Part shown: piece after piece, positions 49,801 through 58,011 of the stretch | Numbering within the stretch: the stretch's first letter is position 1 | Layout: each line of letters opens with the position of its first letter | Assembly: GCA_000472185.1 (NCBI GenBank) | Contig: AVDB01000004.1 | Coordinates: forward strand, 186,001-250,000 | Direction: 5' to 3' | Source of the DNA: Rhodobacteraceae bacterium HIMB11 | GTDB taxonomy: Bacteria > Pseudomonadota > Alphaproteobacteria > Rhodobacterales > Rhodobacteraceae | DNA length: 64,000 nt | Notes under the pieces: model-generated | Told to the model about the DNA's origin: nothing | Seen by the model: only the letters and a program-made list of their open reading frames with translations | Database searches by the model: none | Made by a program: the position numbers and the translations under genes

Positions 49801-50349
49801 CTTTATCAATCCATGTTGGAAGAGGCGATTGCCAAAATCAAATCGGGCGAATTGGAAGGATTGTCGGCAGCAGATGATCAATGGGCCCCACAGATCAATT
49901 TGGGCGTGCCTGTCCTGATCCCCGGGGATTATGTGCCAGATTTGGACGTGCGATTGGGTTTATATCGTCGTTTGTCGGGTCTAAGCACCAAGGTCGAACT
50001 CGAGGGATTTGCGGCTGAATTGATCGACCGATTTGGCAAACTGCCGCGCGAAGTTAACACATTGCTGTTGGTTGTGCGGATCAAATCTATGTGTAAACGG
50101 GCAGGGATTGCCAAATTGGATGGGGGGCCAAAGGGCGCGACCATCCAATTCCACAACGACAAATTCGCATCCCCCCAAGGGTTGGTCGAGTTTATTCAGG
50201 ATCAAAAGGGATTGGCCAAAATCAAGGACAACAAAATCGTTGTGCGCCGCGATTGGGCCAAAGAGTCCGATAAAATCAAAGGCGCCTATGCCATTGCGCG
50301 TGATCTGGCCGTTAAGGTGAAAGAAAGCAAATCCCAAAAAAACGGTTAA
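46897..50349 (+). CDS. mfd: Transcription-repair coupling factor Mfd
   Basis: 1150 residues, full length. The N-terminal UvrB-like module is followed by the RNA polymerase interaction domain (LSPGDLVVHVDHGVGRF) and a RecG-like translocase: Walker A GDVGFGKTEVAMRAAF, Walker B LLIIDEEQRFGV, TLSATPIPRTL, VVAHGQM, and IRGRVGRSKVRAYAYI. The C-terminal D7 domain is present. Mfd removes stalled RNA polymerase and recruits UvrA. No lesion. A short lipoprotein gene follows. Confidence 0.96.
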   Translation: MSTQHIKMGGAPEGYDAQLVLRELHAHGESVVHIAREDKRMSAMAEALAFFAPDVPVIKFPAWDCLPYDRVSPNADVAAARMATLAALVHDMPKGFVLLTTMNAATQRIPARHVLKEAAFRAEVGRRVDEAALRNFLVRMGFTQAPTVMEPGDYAIRGGIIDIFPPGHASPVRLDLFGDVLDGARCFDVATQRTTEKLELIELAPVSEVILDDAAIRRFRQNYRIEFGAARTDDPLYESVSAGRKHQGVEHWLPFFHDGLETLFDYLPKATITVDDQVTAARLSRWDTIVDQYETRKIAMDQKSRIDTVYKPISPELLYMEDAAFTAALDGHRVIEFHPLAQASGPGVVDASGRIGRNFSPERQLENVSLFGALADHVKNKSETAPVVIASYSEGARERLTGLIEDEGIGKVIPIQNGTRIGKRGIHLAVWGLEAGFETPELTVISEQDVLGDRLIRQPKKRRKAENFLTEVQSLSPGDLVVHVDHGVGRFHGLEVVTAAGAAHECLLLEYAEKSRLYLPVENIELLTRYGHEEGLLDRLGGGAWQTKKAKLKERIREMADRLIRVAAERALRRAPIMSPPDGIWDAFSARFPYQETDDQLRAIEDVIADLDVGHPMDRLICGDVGFGKTEVAMRAAFVAAMSGRQVAVIAPTTLLARQHAQSFQERFRGFPIRVRQLSRFVSSKEASLTRQGLADGTIDIVVGTHAVLAKTVKIANLGLLIIDEEQRFGVQHKERLKQLSSDIHVLTLSATPIPRTLQLSLTGVRDLSIIGTPPVDRLAIRTFVSEFDPISIREALLREHYRGGQSFYVVPRIKDLPEVEDFLNEQLPELSYVVAHGQMAAGELDDRMNAFYDGKYDILLATTIVESGLDIPTANTMVVHRADMFGLAQLYQIRGRVGRSKVRAYAYITTKPRMKLTQTAEKRLRVLGSLDTLGAGFTLASQDLDIRGAGNLLGEEQSGHMRDVGYELYQSMLEEAIAKIKSGELEGLSAADDQWAPQINLGVPVLIPGDYVPDLDVRLGLYRRLSGLSTKVELEGFAAELIDRFGKLPREVNTLLLVVRIKSMCKRAGIAKLDGGPKGATIQFHNDKFASPQGLVEFIQDQKGLAKIKDNKIVVRRDWAKESDKIKGAYAIARDLAVKVKESKSQKNG

Positions 50350-50388
50350 ATTAGGGTTTGGTTAACTTAACAAGTTTGATCAAATTTT

Positions 50389-50769
50389 ATGAAAATCAAC
50401 TGTGTGCTCATTGGTCTGACATTATGTGTTGCCGGATGTGGTGGCGGTGGCGGATCAGGCGCTGCAGGTGGCATATCTGTGCAAACACCTGCACCCATCG
50501 TATTTTCAAGCGGAACAACGGTTCTGAGTGAAGATAAGATGCATATTTCAGTTGACGGGGTGCTGGGGACACTTGCTGCGCCAGATTGGCAAAATCATCT
50601 GGCGCAGCATACAGGCAGCGATTACGCCTATATTGCGCGTCGCGATCAAAGCTATGTCGCGATTGCGGGGCAGTTTGACGAAACCCCCTTTGTCGAAGTT
50701 TTGGGAAATCTGGAACCGAAAGGGCGCGCGCGTCGTTCGGCCAAACGCACGCGAATTTATGTCAAGTAG
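50389..50769 (+). CDS. Short lipoprotein, possibly truncated
   Basis: 126 residues with a signal peptide and lipobox (LTLCVAGC) followed by a glycine run, typical of outer-membrane lipoproteins. The remainder (DWQNHLAQHTGSDYAYIARR, FDETPFVEVLG) has a beta-strand character, and it ends in a very basic stretch, RARRSAKRTRIYVK, which is unusual for a lipoprotein terminus. The following 140 bases contain no gene. It could be the N-terminal remnant of a longer barrel-type lipoprotein; no family recognised. Confidence 0.55.
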   Translation: MKINCVLIGLTLCVAGCGGGGGSGAAGGISVQTPAPIVFSSGTTVLSEDKMHISVDGVLGTLAAPDWQNHLAQHTGSDYAYIARRDQSYVAIAGQFDETPFVEVLGNLEPKGRARRSAKRTRIYVK

Positions 50770-50907
50770 GCCTCTTCCATCGTGGATGAGGTGGCTACCA
50801 ACACTTTGGCCGTTTCATATATGATAACGTCATTGCCGAGCTTATTGGCAAATTAAATCGCATCCTTAGCTAGATTGTCGGCTAGCTCTTCAACAACGCG
50901 CATGGGA

Positions 50908-51561
50908 TTACCGTGTATTTTCGGTTAGACGACGTTTCACATAGGTGGTCACATGGTCAATCATTGGATCCATGTACGGCTCTTCAAAGAAGTGGCCAGC
51001 GCCATCCATTTCCGTATGTGTGATTGTGATACCGCGTTGTTCCTGTAATTTTTCAACTAACGAAACGGTATCCGCAGGGGGCGCAATGCGATCTGCGCTG
51101 CCATTGATAATCAATCCAGAGGACGGGCAGGGCGCAAGGAATGAGAAATCATACATGTTTGCGGGCGGTGCCACAGAAATAAACCCTGTGATTTCAGGAC
51201 GACGCATCAGCAATTGCATGCCAATCCATGCCCCAAAGCTAAATCCCGCAACCCAGCAGTGTTTTGAGTTGTTGTTCATTGACTGCAAATAATCCAAAGC
51301 CGATGCCGCATCAGACAACTCGCCAATGCCCTGATCATATTCGCCTTGTGATCGCCCAACACCGCGGAAGTTAAACCGCAATACTGTGAAGCCCATGTTA
51401 TAAAAGGCGTAATGCAGATTATACACTACTTTGTTGTTCATGGTGCCGCCGAATTGAGGATGTGGGTGCAATATAATCGCAATCGGGGCATCACGGTCTT
51501 TTTGTGGATGATAACGGCCTTCTAGTCGTCCATCAGGACCTGGAAAAATCACCTCGGGCAT
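50908..51561 (-). CDS. Alpha/beta hydrolase (COG2945 type)
   Basis: 217 residues. HPHPQFGGTMNNKVVYNL is the signature block of this small family, the nucleophile serine lies in VAGFSFGAWIGMQ, the acid region is SADRIAPP, and the histidine is in GAGHFFEE. The substrate is unknown. It is divergent from iscR; this gene commonly neighbours suf operons in Rhodobacterales, so shared iron control of the spacer is possible. GAGGAG lies upstream of the ATG. Confidence 0.83.
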   Translation of the reverse strand: MPEVIFPGPDGRLEGRYHPQKDRDAPIAIILHPHPQFGGTMNNKVVYNLHYAFYNMGFTVLRFNFRGVGRSQGEYDQGIGELSDAASALDYLQSMNNNSKHCWVAGFSFGAWIGMQLLMRRPEITGFISVAPPANMYDFSFLAPCPSSGLIINGSADRIAPPADTVSLVEKLQEQRGITITHTEMDGAGHFFEEPYMDPMIDHVTTYVKRRLTENTR

Positions 51562-51597
51562 CGCGCAAATACTCTCCTCAAAGGTGGTTGGTAATTC

Positions 51598-51626
51598 TTG
51601 ACAAATTAGCTCAACCTTCTTAGAAT
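51598..51626 (+). promoter_or_regulatory. Promoter of the iscR-suf operon
   Basis: TTGACA at 51598-51603, an exact 17-base spacer, and TAGAAT at 51621-51626. The transcript would start near 51633, about 80 bases before iscR. Confidence 0.75.
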
Positions 51627-51634
51627 TATTCTAA
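51620..51634. promoter_or_regulatory. Irr/ICE-like palindrome over the suf promoter
   Basis: TTAGAA-TTA-TTCTAA, a perfect 6-3-6 palindrome, covers the -10 box. It matches the iron-control element consensus bound by Irr in alphaproteobacteria (TTAGAA-n3-TTCTAA type, from memory). Occupancy would block the promoter, consistent with repression of suf when Irr is active. Confidence 0.65.
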
Positions 51635-51714
51635 ATACAGTCGGGCTGTACTTGGTTTCGTGTTGGAATAAGACCTGATAGGCCCAAGGTCAATCAAATT
51701 GCGGATAAACGGGG

Positions 51715-52203
51715 ATGAAACTCAGCACAAAAGGTCGGTATGCAATGGTGGCGCTGTGCGATATTGCGCTGCAGCCACGGGATGAATTGGTGACCCTATC
51801 GGACATTTCCCGACGTCAGGATATTTCACTGGCCTATCTTGAGCAGCTGTTTGTGAAATTGCGCCGCAGTGGTTTGGTTGAATCTGTGCGTGGGCCTGGG
51901 GGTGGATATAAATTGTCTAAATCCACTCATGAAATTCGTGTGGTTGATATCTTGTCCGCCGTCGATGAAACGATTGATGCGCTTCACAAAGGGGCAGGTG
52001 CGCAGGGTGGTCAATCGGGCAGCAAGGCCCAATCCCTAAGCAACCGCATGTGGGAGGGGTTAAGCGCGCATGTCTATGTGTTTCTGCATCAAACGCGTTT
52101 GTCAGATGTGATCGAAAATGAAATTGCGCCCTGTCCTGCGGTGCCATCCCTATTTGCGGTTGTGGATGATGAGGATGACACAGATGTAGGCGGTGCATGG
52201 TAA
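51715..52203 (+). CDS. iscR: Rrf2 family regulator IscR (rhodobacteral type)
   Basis: 162 residues. The winged helix is MKLSTKGRYAMVALCDIALQ, with recognition region ISLAYLEQLFVKLRRSGLVE and the wing VRGPGGGYKLS. The usual three Cys ligands around residues 92-106 are absent; that stretch is HKGAGAQGGQSGSKAQS. Only C15 and a C-terminal Cys (IAPCPAVP) remain. This resembles the atypical IscR of Rhodobacter. It leads the suf operon and probably autoregulates it. The end overlaps the desulfurase start. Confidence 0.88.
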   Translation: MKLSTKGRYAMVALCDIALQPRDELVTLSDISRRQDISLAYLEQLFVKLRRSGLVESVRGPGGGYKLSKSTHEIRVVDILSAVDETIDALHKGAGAQGGQSGSKAQSLSNRMWEGLSAHVYVFLHQTRLSDVIENEIAPCPAVPSLFAVVDDEDDTDVGGAW

Positions 52204-53255
52204 TGGCGCGGATCTATCTGGATTATAACGCCACGGCCCCTCTGCGGCCCGAAGCACGTGCGGCGATGATCGCGGCCATGGATGAGGTTGGAAACCCCTC
52301 ATCCGTTCACCAAGAGGGACGCGCGGCGAAGATGATCATGGAGCGTGCGCGCGAACAAGTGGCGGTTGCGATGGGCGTACAGGCGGCCGATATCGTATTC
52401 ACCTCAGGCGCGACCGAGGCGGCGGCACTGTGTTTGGCTAGCGCAGAGGTGCATTGTTCCCACATTGAACACGAGGCGGTCAGTGCAAATTGTATTGTTG
52501 ACCAAGCGGTCGATAATACGGGCAAGGTGGATGTGACATGCCCAGAGCGCAGCACATTACAGCTTGCGAATTCCGAAACGGGAATCATCCAGGATTTGCC
52601 AGAGGGGTTATTTGCATCGGATATGACGCAGGCCTTTGGCAAGGTCCCTTTAGCCTTTGATTGGTCAGGTGCGCAGATGGCCATGGTGTCGGCCCATAAA
52701 TTGGGTGGTCCCAAAGGTGTTGGTGCGTTGATTTTGAAAAAAGGAACTGACATCGCCGCACAATTGCGCGGGGGAGGTCAGGAAATGGGACGGCGTTCGG
52801 GCACAGAGAATATCATTGGAATTGCTGGTTTTGGCGCTGCGGCAGAGGCCTCTGCCCATGATTTGGATGCAGGGGTGTGGGGTAAAGTTGAAAAACTTAG
52901 AAACATTCTAGAAAATGCCATTGCACAATCCTCAAATAGAACTATTTTTGTCGGGAATACCGCAAATCGTTTGCCAAACACCACATGCATGATCACCCCA
53001 GGTTGGAAGGGTGAAACGCAGGTGATGCAGATGGACCTTGCGGGGCTTGCGGTGTCGGCGGGATCTGCCTGTTCAAGTGGAAAGGTGAAATCAAGCCGTG
53101 TGTTATTGGCGATGGGGTATAATGAAACTGATGCAGCCTGCGCGCTGCGCGTGTCATTGGGCCCCACAACGAGCGAAGAAGACATAATGGCGTTTGTTGA
53201 AAAATGGACGTCTGCATATGAAAAATTCATGGCCCGTCAGGGCGCAAATGTATAA
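52203..53255 (+). CDS. Cysteine desulfurase (NifS/IscS type)
   Basis: 350 residues. The N-terminal [19 protein letters not shown], the PLP lysine in [13 protein letters not shown], and the cysteine loop [14 protein letters not shown] are diagnostic. It takes sulfur from cysteine as a persulfide. Compared with IscS (about 404) it is short, like the iscR-linked desulfurases of Rhodobacterales. ATG at 52203 forms TAATG with the iscR stop; an ATG at 52197 is also possible. A second desulfurase, sufS, closes the operon. Confidence 0.9.
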   Translation: MARIYLDYNATAPLRPEARAAMIAAMDEVGNPSSVHQEGRAAKMIMERAREQVAVAMGVQAADIVFTSGATEAAALCLASAEVHCSHIEHEAVSANCIVDQAVDNTGKVDVTCPERSTLQLANSETGIIQDLPEGLFASDMTQAFGKVPLAFDWSGAQMAMVSAHKLGGPKGVGALILKKGTDIAAQLRGGGQEMGRRSGTENIIGIAGFGAAAEASAHDLDAGVWGKVEKLRNILENAIAQSSNRTIFVGNTANRLPNTTCMITPGWKGETQVMQMDLAGLAVSAGSACSSGKVKSSRVLLAMGYNETDAACALRVSLGPTTSEEDIMAFVEKWTSAYEKFMARQGANV

Positions 53256-53266
53256 GGAGCCATAAG

Positions 53267-54784
53267 GTGACTTTGGATCAAGTTGAGGTCAAAGAAGGCG
53301 TCGATCAGGAAACCGTAGATGCCGTGCGTGAAGTCAGCACTTATAAATACGGTTGGGAAACTGAGATTGAGATGGAATACGCGCCCAAGGGCGTGAACCC
53401 AGACATTGTGTGTTTGATTTCCGAGAAAAACGACGAACCAGAATGGATGACCGAATGGCGTCTGTCTGCGTTTGAACGTTGGACGCAGATGGACGAACCA
53501 AAATGGGCGATGGTGAATTATCCCAAAATCGATTTTCAGGATCAATATTACTATGCCCGTCCAAAATCCATGGCCGAAAAACCCAAATCCTTGGATGATG
53601 TTGATCCCAAACTGTTGGCGACATACGAAAAGCTTGGCATCCCGCTTAAGGAACAGATGATCCTTGCAGGTATTGAAGGGGCAGAGGACGCGCCCGCCGA
53701 GGGTCGCAAAGTGGCCGTGGATGCGGTGTTTGACTCGGTCTCTGTTGGTACAACATTCCAAGACGAACTGAAAAAGGCAGGCGTCATTTTCTGTTCGATT
53801 TCCGAGGCGATCCGCGAACACCCAGAATTGGTGAAAAAATACCTTGGCTCTGTTGTTCCTGTGTCCGACAACTTCTACGCCACATTGAACAGCGCCGTGT
53901 TTTCGGATGGATCCTTTGTTTACATCCCACCGGGCGTGCGCTGCCCCATGGAGCTGTCCACCTATTTTCGCATAAACGCGGAAAACACAGGCCAGTTTGA
54001 ACGTACATTGATCATCGCGGACAAAGGATCTTATGTGTCCTATCTAGAGGGTTGTACGGCCCCACAACGTGACACAGCACAGTTGCACGCAGCCGTTGTT
54101 GAAATCATCATCGAAGAAGATGCAGAAGTTAAATATTCAACCGTTCAAAACTGGTTCCCAGGAGACGAAAATGGAAATGGCGGCATTTACAATTTCGTGA
54201 CCAAACGAGCGGATTGTCGTGGTGCCCGTTCCAAAGTGATGTGGACCCAAGTTGAAACAGGATCAGCGGTCACATGGAAATACCCATCTTGCATATTGCG
54301 CGGCGATGAATCGCAAGGCGAATTTTATTCCATTGCGATTGCGAACAATCATCAGCAGGCCGATACAGGCACCAAGATGATCCATTTGGGCAAAGACACC
54401 AAATCACGCATCGTGTCCAAAGGGATCAGTGCAGGCGTAGCCCAAAACACCTATCGCGGATTGGTCACTATGCACCCTCGCGCGAAAAACAGTCGGAATT
54501 ACACGCAATGCGACAGTTTGCTGATCGGTGATAAATGTGGCGCGCATACAGTGCCCTATATCGAGGTCAAAAATAACTCGAGCCGCGTGGAACATGAAGC
54601 GACCACATCAAAAGTTGATGATGATCAACTGTTCTATTGCCGCCAACGCGGTATGGACGAAGAAGAGGCTGTTGCGCTAGTTGTCAACGGGTTCTGTAAG
54701 GATGTGCTTCAGGCGCTGCCAATGGAATTTGCGATGGAGGCCCAGCAGTTGGTTGCCATCTCACTTGAAGGATCGGTGGGCTAG
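53267..54784 (+). CDS. sufB: Fe-S cluster assembly scaffold protein SufB
   Basis: 505 residues. [16 protein letters not shown] at the N-terminus, then the beta-helix core with [39 protein letters not shown], and [15 protein letters not shown], ending in [20 protein letters not shown]. SufB forms the SufBC2D scaffold that builds clusters. The start is GTG at 53267, with GGAG eight bases upstream and no better ATG. Confidence 0.96.
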   Translation: MTLDQVEVKEGVDQETVDAVREVSTYKYGWETEIEMEYAPKGVNPDIVCLISEKNDEPEWMTEWRLSAFERWTQMDEPKWAMVNYPKIDFQDQYYYARPKSMAEKPKSLDDVDPKLLATYEKLGIPLKEQMILAGIEGAEDAPAEGRKVAVDAVFDSVSVGTTFQDELKKAGVIFCSISEAIREHPELVKKYLGSVVPVSDNFYATLNSAVFSDGSFVYIPPGVRCPMELSTYFRINAENTGQFERTLIIADKGSYVSYLEGCTAPQRDTAQLHAAVVEIIIEEDAEVKYSTVQNWFPGDENGNGGIYNFVTKRADCRGARSKVMWTQVETGSAVTWKYPSCILRGDESQGEFYSIAIANNHQQADTGTKMIHLGKDTKSRIVSKGISAGVAQNTYRGLVTMHPRAKNSRNYTQCDSLLIGDKCGAHTVPYIEVKNNSSRVEHEATTSKVDDDQLFYCRQRGMDEEEAVALVVNGFCKDVLQALPMEFAMEAQQLVAISLEGSVG

Positions 54785-54810
54785 GTCAAAATAAAACTGA
54801 ACTGCGTGCA

Positions 54811-54891
54811 TTGTCATCCAGCGAACTTGATCAGCTTGCGGATTATGCTCGGGATGAATTGCGCAACCACTTACGTGCCTTTGAAGGCTAG
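54811..54891 (+). CDS. Possible mini-ORF in the sufB-sufC spacer
   Basis: In the 123-base spacer one frame reads an amphipathic, coding-like peptide (SSSELDQLADYARDELRNHL) ending ...RAFEG and TAG at 54889-54891, just before the sufC ribosome-binding site. It opens at 54769 and has no ATG or GTG; TTG 54811 is the only usual start (26 residues). It may be a degraded or unconventional small gene of the operon. Confidence 0.25.
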   Translation: MSSSELDQLADYARDELRNHLRAFEG

Positions 54892-54907
54892 AAAAAGGAA
54901 AACCCAC

Positions 54908-55663
54908 ATGTTGGAAATCAAAAACCTACAAGTATCGTTGGCCGAGGAAGACAAAGAAATCCTAAAGGGTGTCAATCTCACCGTTGAGGCGGGCAAGGTG
55001 CACGCGATTATGGGGCCGAATGGGTCAGGCAAATCAACCCTGTCCTACGTGTTGTCAGGCAAAGATGGATATGAGGTTACAGGTGGCTCAGCCAGCCTTG
55101 ATGGTGAAGACCTGCTGGAATTGGAGCCAGAAGAGCGTGCGGCAGCAGGCCTGTTTTTGGCGTTCCAATATCCTGTTGAAATCCCAGGTGTGGGAAACAT
55201 GACATTCCTACGCACAGCCGTAAACGCACAGCGCAAAGCGCGCGGAGAAGAAGAAATGTCCGCGGCCGAGTTCCTAAAGGTCGTGCGCGAACGTGCCAAA
55301 ACGCTAAAAATTGATGCCGATATGCTAAAGCGCCCTGTGAACGTTGGGTTTTCTGGGGGCGAGAAAAAGCGGAACGAAATTCTGCAAATGGCAATGTTAG
55401 AGCCCAAAATGTGCATTTTGGACGAAACAGACAGTGGTTTGGACGTTGATGCCATGAAATTGGTGTCCGAAGGTGTGAATGCCCTGCGGGACGAAGGCCG
55501 TGGATTTTTGGTGATCACACATTATCAACGCCTATTGGACCACATCAAACCCGATGTTGTGCACATCATGGCAAACGGTCGTATCGTGAAAACGGGTGGC
55601 CCAGAATTGGCGCTTGAAGTTGAACAAAACGGGTATGCCGACATCTTGGCGGAGGTCGCCTAA
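54908..55663 (+). CDS. sufC: Fe-S assembly ATPase SufC
   Basis: 251 residues, ABC-type ATPase without membrane part. Walker A is IMGPNGSGKSTLSYVL, the signature is NVGFSGGEKKRNEILQMA, Walker B CILDETDSGLDVDAM, and the switch histidine VITHYQRLL. SufC drives conformational change in SufBC2D. The start is at MLEIKNLQVSLAEED (54908) with AAGGAAAA upstream, not the longer frame from 54806. Confidence 0.97.
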   Translation: MLEIKNLQVSLAEEDKEILKGVNLTVEAGKVHAIMGPNGSGKSTLSYVLSGKDGYEVTGGSASLDGEDLLELEPEERAAAGLFLAFQYPVEIPGVGNMTFLRTAVNAQRKARGEEEMSAAEFLKVVRERAKTLKIDADMLKRPVNVGFSGGEKKRNEILQMAMLEPKMCILDETDSGLDVDAMKLVSEGVNALRDEGRGFLVITHYQRLLDHIKPDVVHIMANGRIVKTGGPELALEVEQNGYADILAEVA

Positions 55664-56946
55664 TGGGCATCGCAGAAACCAGAATTTCACAACTTCAGGA
55701 TCGCGTGGTGGGCCTAAGCGTTCCTGCCTCAGCTTGGAATGCGGAAAACCGTACAGCGGCGGTTGAACGTTTGCAATCAATGGGCCTGCCTGCACCGCGG
55801 GATGAATATTGGCGCTTTACAGATCCCAAAAGTTTGAACGCGATTGAGGCCCCAAAGGCCGCCTTGTTTGATCCCAAGGAAACCGATGTGTTTGACACAG
55901 TTGATCGTTTGGAAATCGTATTTGTGGACGGTGTGTTTGATGCAGTGGCCTCAGACGATCTAAGCGGATCAAATATGACCATTGAACGCCTAAGCGATGC
56001 CGAAGGACATGATAGCCATTGGGCGGCGGACTGCTATGGCGCGCTTGAGGCGATTGGTCAAACCCCCGTTCAGCGTCCATTCGCGGCGCTTAACACGGCC
56101 TATGCAACCGATGGTGTATTGATCCGTGTCACAGGTAAGGTCGAAAAACCTGTCAACATCACCTATCGCCATGCTAATGATACATCTGATGCGATTTTGC
56201 ATCACGTGATCAAATTGGAAGAGGGCGCTGAACTGACCCTTTTGGAGAATGGTCCAGCGGCAGCACGGTTTAATAAATCATGTGAAGTGTTCGTTGCAGA
56301 TCGCGCTGCGTTCCACCATGTACGCACCCAAGGGCGCGACCATGAACGCCGCGCAGTAACATATATTTTTGCCGATTTGGGAACAGAAAGCGTGTTCAAA
56401 TCCTTTACGCTGACGGCAAACGGCGCACTGACACGCAATGAATGCGTTTTGCGTTTGAACGGCGATGATGCAACGGCCCACGTGGCGGGCGCATCTGTTG
56501 GGGACGGGGATTTTCACCACGATGACACGGTGTTCATCACCCATGATGCAGTCGGTTGCGAAAGCCGTCAGGTGTTCAAAAAGGTGCTACGCAATGGGGC
56601 AACTGGGGTATTTCAGGGAAAGATCCTAGTAAAACCAGATGCACAAAAAACCGATGGATATCAGATCAGCCAATCCTTGTTGTTGGATGCTGATAGCCAG
56701 TTCTTGGCCAAGCCTGAATTGGAAATCTATGCCGATGACGTTGCCTGTTCACACGGATCTACATCAGGTGCCATCGATGAAGAGGCGCTGTTTTACCTGT
56801 GCTCACGCGGGGTCCCCAAGGATCAGGCGACAGATCTCTTGACCCTCGCGTTTTTGGCTGAGGCGGTTGATGAAATAGAAAGCGATACGCTCTCTGATTT
56901 GATCGTTGAAAAGCTTGAAGGCTGGTTAGAGCGTCACCGCCCGTAA
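55663..56946 (+). CDS. sufD: Fe-S assembly scaffold protein SufD
   Basis: 427 residues. DEYWRFTDPKSLNA at the N-terminus, and the C-terminal beta-helix with GVFQGKILVKPDAQKTDGYQ, ADDVACSHGSTSGAIDEEAL, and FYLCSRGVPKDQA containing the conserved His used with SufB. It begins in a TAATG overlap with sufC and ends in a one-base-shifted overlap with the first Yip1-like gene. Confidence 0.95.
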   Translation: MGIAETRISQLQDRVVGLSVPASAWNAENRTAAVERLQSMGLPAPRDEYWRFTDPKSLNAIEAPKAALFDPKETDVFDTVDRLEIVFVDGVFDAVASDDLSGSNMTIERLSDAEGHDSHWAADCYGALEAIGQTPVQRPFAALNTAYATDGVLIRVTGKVEKPVNITYRHANDTSDAILHHVIKLEEGAELTLLENGPAAARFNKSCEVFVADRAAFHHVRTQGRDHERRAVTYIFADLGTESVFKSFTLTANGALTRNECVLRLNGDDATAHVAGASVGDGDFHHDDTVFITHDAVGCESRQVFKKVLRNGATGVFQGKILVKPDAQKTDGYQISQSLLLDADSQFLAKPELEIYADDVACSHGSTSGAIDEEALFYLCSRGVPKDQATDLLTLAFLAEAVDEIESDTLSDLIVEKLEGWLERHRP

Positions 56947-57440
56947 TGTCGATCGTTCAGGATATCATCACCACCTATCGCAAACCCCAGCAGGTCTTTG
57001 CAACTCTGCTGGACGGTGTGGTGTCAGAAAGCCGTTCTTTGGCCATTTTGATGGGGGGCTGTGTTGGTACATTCGTATCCTCATGGCCCGCACTTGCGCG
57101 TCAGGCGCATCTGGAAACAAAGGATGTGACGGATTTGATGGGCGGTGCGCTATTGGCATGGGTCTTTATCATGCCCTTGGTGTTCTATGTGCTGGCGATG
57201 ATGTTGTGGGGCATTCAGCGTGTTCTGATGGGACACGCACGTATGGATCAGGTGCGCATTGTGTTGTTCTGGTCCTTTTTCGCATCCCTCCCATTTATGT
57301 TCCTACATGGATTGGTGCGTGGGTTTATCGGGACAGGTGCGGCACAAAATATCGTAGGCTTTATTTGGTTTGCGATCATTGTGTGGTTTGTGACATCAGG
57401 CTTTAAGGCCATTTCTAAATTAGGGAAATCACATGATTGA
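56946..57440 (+). CDS. Yip1 family membrane protein
   Basis: 164 residues with four to five hydrophobic segments and an N-terminal amphipathic stretch IITTYRKPQQVFATLLDG. It resembles Yip1-domain proteins found between sufD and sufS in Rhodobacterales. Role unknown; the fixed position inside the suf operon suggests a link to Fe-S assembly at the membrane, but that is inference. It overlaps sufD by one base and the next gene by eight. Confidence 0.7.
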   Translation: MSIVQDIITTYRKPQQVFATLLDGVVSESRSLAILMGGCVGTFVSSWPALARQAHLETKDVTDLMGGALLAWVFIMPLVFYVLAMMLWGIQRVLMGHARMDQVRIVLFWSFFASLPFMFLHGLVRGFIGTGAAQNIVGFIWFAIIVWFVTSGFKAISKLGKSHD

Positions 57441-58011
57441 TCTAACACGACTGACATTGGACACGCCGCGTGATCCCAAATCAGTCGCCGAACATTTGTT
57501 AAGATTGGGGTTGTTGCGGCCTCAAATCATCTCGCTTTTCGCGGTGTCGGTGTGCCTGAGTGTTATTTCCTTATTTGTGTCCAACGTGTCCATGAATGGC
57601 GATAATCCATTTGTGATTGTCGTGGGGCCTGGCCTTGTCATGGGACCCTTGCCTGTGGCGATCATGATATTCGTCATGACATTGGTTAGCGCGCTGGCGT
57701 CCTCTCGGATCGGACGCATGTTTGGCGGAAATGGTGATTTCAACGCCTTGTTGATTGTTATGTCTTGGCTGCAGTGGATGCAATTTGTGTTTCAAATGCT
57801 GTCAACGCTGCTGTCATTTGTTTCAATCGCGCTAAGTGGTTTGGCATCCCTAGTGATCTTTGTTTTGACGCTGTGGATTTTCGTTGCGATGGTGGATCGC
57901 GCACATGGGTTTGAAAGCGCGCTGAAATCCATTGTGACAATTGTATTAGGCAGCACCGTCGCAGGTGTTTCCGTTGGGTTTGTGGCAATTATGTTCGCGG
58001 GGGCGATGTAA
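57433..58011 (+). CDS. Yip1 family membrane protein, second copy
   Basis: 192 residues with five hydrophobic segments. The N-terminal DTPRDPKSVAEHLLRLGLLR is a soluble helix, followed by MGDNPFV-type loop and long apolar helices. Same family as its neighbour but strongly diverged in sequence. It overlaps the preceding gene by eight bases, and its stop overlaps the sufS start as TAATG, so translation of the whole set is coupled. Confidence 0.7.
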   Translation: MIDLTRLTLDTPRDPKSVAEHLLRLGLLRPQIISLFAVSVCLSVISLFVSNVSMNGDNPFVIVVGPGLVMGPLPVAIMIFVMTLVSALASSRIGRMFGGNGDFNALLIVMSWLQWMQFVFQMLSTLLSFVSIALSGLASLVIFVLTLWIFVAMVDRAHGFESALKSIVTIVLGSTVAGVSVGFVAIMFAGAM

